Of a stretch of DNA of 17,606 bases, positions 12,993-17,606 are shown in pieces. The stretch is taken from assembly GCA_031278295.1 (NCBI GenBank), contig JAITKQ010000136.1:1-17606 (forward strand), given 5' to 3'. A program made the position numbers and the translations under genes. Under the pieces are notes generated by a model, which was not told where the DNA came from, ran no database searches, and saw only the letters and a list, made by a program, of their open reading frames with translations. The stretch comes from Spirochaetaceae bacterium (lineage in GTDB: Bacteria > Spirochaetota > Spirochaetia > Treponematales > Breznakiellaceae). The stretch's first letter is position 1. Each line of letters opens with the position of its first letter.

Positions 12993-13179
12993 CATGTTGG
13001 AAAGTGTAAAACGGCAGCTTACCGGAGAGGCTTCATTTTTTCATCAGATGAACCCCCGAAAACCGTTTTCCGGCAATTAAGCAGTGTTGCCCCAGTCCTT
13101 GCATCATTTACGAGGGCAGGTTTCACGAGACACGCGGCGCAAGGCAGGCGTCTCCGCAGCAGCCCCGCCGTGGAAAACC
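12993..13179. other. Intergenic stretch without recognised genes
   Basis: Together with the flanking repeats this fills the space between the 12.8-kb ORFs and the tRNA terminator. I see no ORF with a ribosome site, no RNA gene and no clear promoter here. Confidence 0.5.
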
Positions 13180-13210
13180 CTACAAGCACGGCAGGATGCC
13201 GTGCTTGTAG
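13180..13210 (-). terminator. Terminator downstream of tRNA-Lys
   Basis: A perfect 14-bp stem (CTACAAGCACGGCA and its complement) with a 3-base loop is followed on the minus strand by GGTTTTCC. It lies 73 bases beyond the tRNA 3' end and fits an intrinsic terminator with a short T-run. Confidence 0.7.
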
Positions 13211-13283
13211 TTATAGTACCTTAAAGGACGAGACTCCCCGGATAAACTTGTAAGGGAAACCACGGATTTTGTGTACGCCTGAT

Positions 13284-13356
13284 TGAGCCGCCCGGAGATC
13301 GAATCCAGGACCCACGCCTTAAAAGGGCGTTGCTCTACCGACTGAGCTAGCGGCCC
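13284..13356 (-). tRNA. tRNA-Lys (anticodon UUU)
   Basis: The 73-nt cloverleaf has acceptor arm GGGCCGC/GCGGCTC (one G-U pair), D-arm GCTC-AGTCGGTA-GAGC, anticodon arm ACGCC-CTTTTAA-GGCGT with anticodon TTT, a 5-base variable loop, T-arm CTGGA-TTCGATC-TCCGG (one T-G pair) and discriminator A. The 3' CCA is not encoded, so it must be added by tRNA nucleotidyltransferase. It stands alone, transcribed away from fliO, with its own promoter and terminator. Confidence 0.95.
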
Positions 13357-13365
13357 GTACAATTC

Positions 13366-13395
13366 ATGCTAACATGGTTTATGAAAAATGGTCAA
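13366..13395 (-). promoter_or_regulatory. Promoter of tRNA-Lys
   Basis: Minus strand TTGACC (13390-13395), an 18-base spacer and TAGCAT (13366-13371) place the start about 2-4 bases upstream of the mature tRNA. Both boxes match sigma-70 well. Confidence 0.7.
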
Positions 13396-13483
13396 GACAC
13401 CGAAATCAAAACCGGGGAAGCGGGTTTGATCGCAAAGTAGCGGAGTGTCGAAGCCCCGGTATGCCTCATTTCAAAATGTCCCC

Positions 13484-13513
13484 TTGACGCGCTTCCGACG
13501 AATACCCTATAAT
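13484..13513 (+). promoter_or_regulatory. Sigma-70 promoter of the fliOPQ operon
   Basis: TTGACG (13484-13489), an 18-base spacer and a perfect TATAAT (13508-13513) form the best promoter in the window. It is divergent from the tRNA-Lys promoter and leaves an untranslated leader of about 60 bases before fliO. Confidence 0.8.
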
Positions 13514-13520
13514 TCCCGTA

Positions 13521-13556
13521 AACCGGTTCGGGAAGCCGGTTTTGCAAACCGGTTTT
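13521..13556 (+). promoter_or_regulatory. Leader with mutually exclusive hairpins before fliO
   Basis: CCGGTT occurs three times at exact 13-base spacing (13523, 13536, 13549). The second and third copies form a perfect 7-bp hairpin (CCGGTTT-TGC-AAACCGG, 13536-13552) followed by TTTT, a terminator-like structure. The first and second can instead pair as AACCGG/CCGGTT, which would block it. This could be an attenuator, but the T-run is short and no ligand or leader peptide is evident. Confidence 0.4.
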
Positions 13557-13582
13557 AAGTACTGTTTGCGCGGGAGGGGAAT

Positions 13583-14254
13583 CTGAAGCGTCCAATCATC
13601 CTTTTTGCCGTGATAATCCTGCTTTGCGGCCTCCGCGGAGCGGCGGCCCAAACTGTTGACGGGGAAGCACAAGGCGCCGGCGAGCCTGTGATCCCGCTCG
13701 CCGGCGAGCTTGACGGGGCGGGCGCGGGACGCGAGGCGGAACGCGGCTACCTGCTGGGCGAGGAGGGGCCCCCGCCGGCGGGCGGGGGCGGAGTTTCGTC
13801 CGTCTGGGTGCTTTTCCGTACCGTCATCGTGCTGGCCGTAGCCGCCGCCGCGATTTACGGCGTCGTTTACTTCATTAAACGCAAGAAAACGGGCGAGCTT
13901 CCTGACGACACATACCTGAAAGTGCTGGCGCGCACACCGATCAACGTAAAGACGGCGGCGGCGGTCATCGCTGTAGGCGGAAATGCCTGGCTTGTCGGCC
14001 TTTCCGAAACAAATGTTTCGCTAATTTCGGAAATCACCGACAAGGAAACGGTTGACGCGATGCTTCTTGCCTATTCCGGGCGGAACGCGCCTTCCAACAA
14101 GGCCGCCAACTTTAGCGCCCTGCTGCGCCGTTTTGCCGGCGGAAGCGGAGACCGGCGCGATACGCAGGAAGCGGCGGACACTCCGGCGGACACTCCGGCG
14201 GATATTCCGCCGCTAAACCTTAGAAGAAACCGTGAACGGTTAAAGAATCTTTAG
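13583..14254 (+). CDS. fliO: Flagellar biosynthesis protein FliO
   Basis: FliO (FliZ) is a membrane scaffold that helps assemble the FliP/Q/R export gate. From CTG 13583 the 223-residue product begins with a signal peptide (KRPIILFAVIILLCGLRGAA), then a periplasmic Gly/Ala-rich stretch, one membrane segment (VWVLFRTVIVLAVAAAAIYG, about 75-94), KRKK, and the cytoplasmic FliO domain (YLKVLARTPINVKTAAAVIA), ending in a Pro/Asp-rich tail with tandem DTPA. No ATG or TTG fits. The strong GGGAGGGG at 13572-13579 points to the rare CTG; a GTG at 13610 lacks a ribosome site and would cut the signal peptide. fliP follows after 18 bases. Confidence 0.88.
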   Translation: MKRPIILFAVIILLCGLRGAAAQTVDGEAQGAGEPVIPLAGELDGAGAGREAERGYLLGEEGPPPAGGGGVSSVWVLFRTVIVLAVAAAAIYGVVYFIKRKKTGELPDDTYLKVLARTPINVKTAAAVIAVGGNAWLVGLSETNVSLISEITDKETVDAMLLAYSGRNAPSNKAANFSALLRRFAGGSGDRRDTQEAADTPADTPADIPPLNLRRNRERLKNL

Positions 14255-14272
14255 CCGCAGAGGAGCGACGGG

Positions 14273-15097
14273 ATGAGGGGCTTTTCGCTTGTAATTTTTT
14301 TAGGTTTGTTGGTTCCCGCGGGGCTTGCCGCGCAGGTTTTACCCGCGCCGGCCGTGCCGTTTCCCGGACTTTCCACGGAAGGAACTATGGAGATACCGGG
14401 TCCGGCGGAAGGCCCCGCGTTGCCGTTCATCGATCTTACGATACGGAGCCCTGAGTCGGGCCGCGAGGTGGCCTTTTCGGTCCAGCTGCTACTCCTTTTA
14501 ACGGTTATTACGCTTGCGCCGAGCTTTATCATCCTTGCGACAAGTTTTCTACGCATTTCGATAGTGCTGGACTTCGTAAAAAGGGCGCTTTCGCTCCAAC
14601 AGGCGCCGCCAAATCAGGTAATACTGGGAATTTCGCTGTTTTTAACGGTCTTTATCATGTGGCCGGCCTTCGATTCGATATACCGGAACTCGCTGCGCCC
14701 GCTTTCCGAAGGAAATTTGACCGTGCAGGAGGCGTACCGCGAGGCGGAAGCGCCGCTTCGTCTGTTCATGTACAACCAGATGAGGACAAAACCGGACAAT
14801 ATCCGCCTTTTCATGTCGATGCGCGGCCTCCCGCGCCCCGAAACCCTTGCCGATGTGCCGACTTACGTGCTGATTCCCGCCTTCATCCTTAACGAACTGA
14901 CGGTTGCGTTCAAGATCGGCATAATGATTTTCATCCCCTTCATCGTGATAGACATGGTTGTGGCAAGCGCGCTGATGTCTATGGGCATGATAATGCTGCC
15001 GCCGGTGATGATTTCGATGCCCTTCAAACTGATCCTCTTCATACTGGTTGACGGCTGGGGTCTCCTAACCGGCCAGCTTGTAAGGTCTTTTGTATGA
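14273..15097 (+). CDS. fliP: Flagellar type III export gate protein FliP
   Basis: FliP forms the core ring of the flagellar protein export gate in the inner membrane. The 274-residue product has a signal peptide (MRGFSLVIFLGLLVPAGLAA) and the family blocks TVITLAPSFIILATSFLRIS, LALQQAPP-like LSLQQAPPNQVILGISLFLT, and FKIGIMIFIPFIVIDMVVAS near the C-terminus, ending MISMPFKLILFILVDGWGLL. Length is normal. GAGGAG lies upstream of the ATG. The last residues and stop lie within TTTGTATGA, the direct repeat at the edge of the inserted element described separately. Confidence 0.97.
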   Translation: MRGFSLVIFLGLLVPAGLAAQVLPAPAVPFPGLSTEGTMEIPGPAEGPALPFIDLTIRSPESGREVAFSVQLLLLLTVITLAPSFIILATSFLRISIVLDFVKRALSLQQAPPNQVILGISLFLTVFIMWPAFDSIYRNSLRPLSEGNLTVQEAYREAEAPLRLFMYNQMRTKPDNIRLFMSMRGLPRPETLADVPTYVLIPAFILNELTVAFKIGIMIFIPFIVIDMVVASALMSMGMIMLPPVMISMPFKLILFILVDGWGLLTGQLVRSFV

Positions 15098-15291
15098 AGC
15101 CGGATCTTAAGTTTATGTCGGGCGCATCCGGCGCAAGCGCCGGACCGGGCTTTCCGGGGCTCCGCTATCGCTCCGGCCCCGGCGCTACGCGCCGTGGCTG
15201 CTACGCACCCCTCCAATCCCTTGCGCGGCGCAACGCGCAAAGCGCGTTGCGCTTGGAAAAATCCCAAACCCGGTATATGAGGTTTGTATGA
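15089..15291 (+). mobile_element. Inserted ~194-bp hairpin-rich element with 9-bp flanking direct repeats
   Basis: The 9-mer TTTGTATGA occurs at 15089-15097 and 15283-15291, enclosing 185 bp of GC-rich, palindromic DNA. Removing one copy plus the insert would restore an ATGA overlap between the fliP stop and fliQ start, so it looks like a target-site duplication. Hairpins inside include CCGGCGC-AA-GCGCCGG and a perfect 11-bp stem with arms GCGCAACGCGC and GCGCGTTGCGC (15228-15252). No terminal inverted repeats or transposase are visible, so it is a non-autonomous, MITE/REP-like insert. A 65-codon frame (15094-15291) crosses it and ends in ATGA on fliQ. Confidence 0.7.
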
Positions 15292-15557
15292 CAATAGGCG
15301 ATGCCGTTACGCTGCTCCGCGGCGGGATATTTCAGGTGCTGATACTCGCCGCCCCGCTGTTGATCACGGCGCTCGTGGTCGGCCTGGTGATAGCGATACT
15401 CCAGGCGGCCACACAGATTCAGGAGCAGACGCTTACCTTTGTGCCGAAAATCCTGGCGATTCTGCTTATCCTCGCGCTGCTGGGCGGCTGGATGTTTTCT
15501 ATGCTGGCCAACTACACGGAAGAACTTTTTAGGATGATCCCTTCGATGGCGGCGTGA
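15288..15557 (+). CDS. fliQ: Flagellar type III export gate protein FliQ
   Basis: FliQ is a small inner-membrane subunit wrapping the FliP/FliR gate. The 89-residue product has two membrane segments (about 16-38 and 54-75) and the family signature VVGLVIAILQAATQIQEQTL with FVPKILA. The ATG at 15288 is preceded at 5 bases by GAGG (15279-15282), which belongs to the inserted element, so the insert supplies the present ribosome site. The usual next genes fliR and flhB are not here. Instead a hydrolase gene starts one base after the stop. Confidence 0.96.
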   Translation: MTIGDAVTLLRGGIFQVLILAAPLLITALVVGLVIAILQAATQIQEQTLTFVPKILAILLILALLGGWMFSMLANYTEELFRMIPSMAA

Positions 15558-15558
15558 A

Positions 15559-16404
15559 ATGGCCGAACGCTGGTACAAAAAAGGCAGGGCGCTTCAGGAC
15601 GAGATACGCGGCGCGGCGGCGGAAGCGCCCCGGGCGCTGCTCTGGTTTTTGGGGCAGATGGGCTTTGTCGTCAAAATAAACGGCGTAATCATCTACTTCG
15701 ATCCGTTTTTGAACGACTTTACCGACGAGAACGGCGCGGGACGCTCTTACGAAGCGCCGTTTTTACCGGGCCCGTCCCTTGAAGCGGATTACTTCGTATG
15801 CAGCCACAACCACGCCGACCATCTTAACCTACAGACTTTGTTGCCGCAGGCGCGGACGAATCCAAAAACACGCTTCATCGTGCCGCGACCCTTTACCGGC
15901 CTGTTGACAGACGCCGGCATAGACCGGGTCCGCGTGGTAGGGGCGCAGGCCGGCCTTGCGCTTGAACTGGACGGCGCTTTGACGCTGAGCCCTGTAGCGG
16001 CGGCCCACACGGCCTACGAGACGGACAAAAACGGCGACGATCTGTACCTCGGCTATGTATTGGACGGCAAGGGCTGCCGAATCTACCATGCGGGCGACAC
16101 TGTGGTAACGCCGCGCCTTGTCCAAACGTTGAAGGGGTTTAAGCCGCTAAACATCGCGATACTGCCGGTAAACGGCGGCGACTGGGAGCGTGCAAGCAAG
16201 GGGATAGCGGCCAACATGACGGTGGAGGATGCCGTCAAGCTGCTCCGGGTCATAGACGCCGATCTAAGCGTTCCGGCGCATTACGACCTTTTCAGCGGCA
16301 ACGCGGTGAATCCGTCCACTTTTGCCGAAGCGATGTACCGCCTCTGTCCTTCAAAAAAGTACCACATATTCGCGCCCGGCGAATGTTTCCGTTACCACGT
16401 TTAA
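15559..16404 (+). CDS. Metallo-beta-lactamase fold hydrolase, UlaG-like lactonase family
   Basis: The 281-residue cytosolic protein has the full metal-binding set: SHNHADHLN (His83, His85, Asp87, His88), His150 in AAAHTAYE, Asp180 in YHAGDT and His241 in VPAHYDLFSGN. The block LPVNGGDWERASKGIAANMT (202-221) resembles UlaG, the L-ascorbate-6-phosphate lactonase, and related lactonases. Substrate is not knowable from sequence; the gene lies outside any sugar operon, so ulaG is not assigned. It begins 1 base after the fliQ stop and has no own ribosome site, so it is translationally coupled to the export gate genes, an odd position for such an enzyme. Confidence 0.88.
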   Translation: MAERWYKKGRALQDEIRGAAAEAPRALLWFLGQMGFVVKINGVIIYFDPFLNDFTDENGAGRSYEAPFLPGPSLEADYFVCSHNHADHLNLQTLLPQARTNPKTRFIVPRPFTGLLTDAGIDRVRVVGAQAGLALELDGALTLSPVAAAHTAYETDKNGDDLYLGYVLDGKGCRIYHAGDTVVTPRLVQTLKGFKPLNIAILPVNGGDWERASKGIAANMTVEDAVKLLRVIDADLSVPAHYDLFSGNAVNPSTFAEAMYRLCPSKKYHIFAPGECFRYHV

Positions 16405-16453
16405 TGGTGGAGGGAAAGCGCCCGTTTCCGCCCCGGCGTACACCGCGTCCGCG

Positions 16454-16678
16454 TTACTTCCCGGGCTTTGACCCGATCAGCGTAAAACTCAGGCTACACT
16501 GGTAGCGTTCGCCGCTTTCCGGGTTAAGCGCCTTTTCAGACGCATAGTAACCGACCGAACCTGTAGAAAAATTCTTTGCCGGGGCAATCATGGTTGTCCA
16601 AACCTTGCCCTCGCTGTCTTTAACTGTAAGCTCAAGAAACCTCGGCGCCTTTGCGTCAAGTTTTGCTGGTTCCGGCAT
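16454..16678 (-). CDS. Small conserved-looking protein, unknown function
   Basis: The 74-residue product has no signal peptide or membrane segment. It looks like a small beta-rich domain (ELTVKDSEGKVWTTMIAP, then SVGYYASEKA and YQCSLSFTLIGSK). GGAG lies 7 bases before the ATG, so it is likely expressed. I do not recognise the family. It faces the hydrolase gene tail to tail, 49 bases away, and lies downstream of the CheY-like gene beyond a terminator hairpin, so it probably has its own promoter. Confidence 0.7.
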   Translation of the reverse strand: MPEPAKLDAKAPRFLELTVKDSEGKVWTTMIAPAKNFSTGSVGYYASEKALNPESGERYQCSLSFTLIGSKPGK

Positions 16679-16706
16679 AATAAAACTCCTTAATCAGCCG
16701 TAAAAT

Positions 16707-16731
16707 GCCCCGCCGTGCGGAACGGCGGGGC
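16707..16731 (-). terminator. Terminator after the CheY-like gene
   Basis: A perfect 10-bp stem (GCCCCGCCGT/ACGGCGGGGC) with a 5-base loop is followed on the minus strand by ATTTTA. It lies 67 bases past the receiver gene and just ahead of the small unknown gene. Confidence 0.65.
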
Positions 16732-16798
16732 GGCAAATCCCGGCGGGTTTATCCGGCAGTACGGCTGCCTGCCGCAAAGTTATGGCTACCGGTCCGTT

Positions 16799-17236
16799 TT
16801 ACCGCTTTAGGATAGATGTTATGCGGTCAAGCACCTTTATACGGTCAAGCGGCTTGACTATGTAACTTTTAGCGCCGAGCAGCAGGCATTTTTTTACCAC
16901 ATCTTCCTTGCCAAGCGCGCTAACCATTATGACTTTAGCGTCTTTGTCGAATTCAATTATCTTCTCAAGCGCCGAAACGCCATCCATGACCGGCATGGTT
17001 ATATCTAAAGTTACTAAATCAATATTCGGATACAGGGCCTTGTATTTTTCCAGGCCCTGTGCGCCATCTCCGGCAGTGGCGGCAACCTCAAAGCCTTCGG
17101 AGCTAAGTATCTGCCCAAGCTGCTTGGCAATAAACATTGAATCATCGACTATCAGTACCCGGTAACTGCCGGAACCATCGGATTTTACCCCCTCCGGCAC
17201 CTTTGTATCAACCGGTAAACCATTTTTTGCTACCAT
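16799..17236 (-). CDS. CheY-like single-domain response regulator
   Basis: The 145-residue protein is a receiver domain without output domain. It has the acidic pair Asp31-Asp32 (RVLIVDDSMF), phospho-acceptor Asp78 (LVTLDITMPVMDG), Ser106 at the switch Thr/Ser position (MVSALG) and Lys128 (YIVKPLD). The first 25 residues are a polar extension absent from classic CheY (about 120-130 residues). AAGGAG lies 8 bases before the ATG. It has its own promoter. It may work in chemotaxis or another phosphorelay; no cheA, cheW or cheX is in the window, so cheY is not assigned. Confidence 0.93.
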   Translation of the reverse strand: MVAKNGLPVDTKVPEGVKSDGSGSYRVLIVDDSMFIAKQLGQILSSEGFEVAATAGDGAQGLEKYKALYPNIDLVTLDITMPVMDGVSALEKIIEFDKDAKVIMVSALGKEDVVKKCLLLGAKSYIVKPLDRIKVLDRITSILKR

Positions 17237-17302
17237 TCGTAACGCTCCTTGTTATTTAGTTCAAAACTGTTGTAAAACCTAAAATAAAATGAAACTTATT
17301 TA

Positions 17303-17332
17303 ATTTTATCGGAAAAAACAAGGCAGAGTCAA
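17303..17332 (-). promoter_or_regulatory. Promoter of the CheY-like gene
   Basis: Minus strand TTGACT (17327-17332), an 18-base spacer and TAAAAT (17303-17308) give a good sigma-70 match about 65 bases upstream of the start codon, in an AT-rich leader. Confidence 0.65.
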
Positions 17333-17511
17333 TAGTTCACTGGCTTACTGCACGGCGATTCAGGTTTAAGAATGAATAAATCTCTATAATACAATAACTT
17401 ATCAGAAAACACACCAAAACTGCCATATTTGTAAATTATGCTTACGTAACGATTTAAGTTTTGAAATCGGAATCGCTAAAAACGGGCCGGCGGGGGCGGC
17501 TGTCAGCTCCC
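17333..17511. other. AT-rich intergenic stretch upstream of the CheY-like promoter
   Basis: No ORF with a ribosome site or RNA gene was seen. The region is clearly AT-richer than the genes. It contains the 3' flank of the partial gene at 17512, with a weak GC-rich inverted repeat near 17484-17502 followed by TTTTT on the minus strand, a possible terminator. Confidence 0.4.
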
Positions 17512-17606
17512 TCACTGTTCGCCGTTTTTTACAACAAGGCTTACCACGCGGTACTGGAACTGTTTAAGTATGTTTAGACCGGAGTTTACAAACATATAGG
17601 GCGTGT
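17512..17606 (-). CDS. 3' end of an unidentified gene (truncated by the window edge)
   Basis: A minus-strand frame enters at the window edge and ends in TGA at 17512-17514. The 30 visible codons (YMFVNSGLNILKQFQYRVVS, then LVVKNGEQ) look like an ordinary protein C-terminus, with no stop in frame. Family cannot be told. A GC-rich stretch followed by TTTTT on the minus strand lies just beyond the stop. The gene reads in the same direction as the CheY-like gene but about 275 bases separate them, with a promoter between. Confidence 0.55.
   Translation of the reverse strand, partial: TPYMFVNSGLNILKQFQYRVVSLVVKNGEQ

Noticed and set aside
13180..13362. 60-residue minus-strand ORF beginning MYGPLAQSVEQRPF
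   Set aside because: It is the familiar false translation of a tRNA gene (tRNA-Lys) and its terminator.
15559..16404. Assignment of the metallo-hydrolase as UlaG itself
   Set aside because: Motifs fit the UlaG-like family, but there is no ascorbate operon context and it is shorter than enteric UlaG, so substrate is left open.

Overview
The window looks like chromosomal DNA from a GC-rich, motile spirochete, most likely a Treponema-like member of the Spirochaetota. The evidence is the order flgB-flgC-fliE-fliF-fliG, spirochete-type flagellar sequences, a large membrane-anchored TPR protein, and repeat-rich intergenic DNA. Species cannot be fixed from the sequence. A termite-gut-type treponeme is only a guess.

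Layout. (1) 1-640: nested tandem repeats and palindromes, no credible gene. (2) 718-4923, plus strand: flgB, flgC, fliE, fliF, fliG, i.e. proximal rod, MS-ring and rotor switch. The usual next genes fliH/fliI/fliJ are absent. (3) 4924-5713: hairpin repeats and one AT-richer orphan ORF. (4) 5714-9472: a divergent pair, a 989-residue TPR protein with acidic repeats on minus and a secreted CBM48/E-set protein on plus. (5) 9473-9790: convergent intergenic DNA with a second copy of the fliG-downstream repeat, a G14 tract and a tiny Cys-rich ORF. (6) 9791-12435, minus strand: a tight luxS-hisG-ogg2-hisB operon. (7) 12436-13357: two small minus-strand ORFs, one resembling a transposase tail, a G15 tract beside a long hairpin, and tRNA-Lys(UUU) with promoter and terminator. 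(8) 13484-16404, plus strand: a promoter, a leader with alternative hairpins, then fliO, fliP, fliQ (flagellar type III export gate) and a UlaG-like metallo-hydrolase. fliR and flhB do not follow fliQ. (9) 16454-17606, minus strand: a small unknown protein, a CheY-like receiver with its own promoter, and the 3' end of an unidentified gene.

The genes serve periplasmic flagellum assembly (rod/MS-ring/switch and export gate), probable chemotaxis-type signalling (receiver), and housekeeping metabolism (activated methyl cycle/AI-2, histidine synthesis, 8-oxoguanine repair).

The most striking observation is an inserted, hairpin-rich element of about 194 bp between fliP and fliQ. It is flanked by a 9-bp direct repeat, TTTGTATGA, that carries both the fliP stop and the fliQ start, so neither gene was broken. 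No CRISPR array, toxin-antitoxin pair or obvious new defence system was seen.
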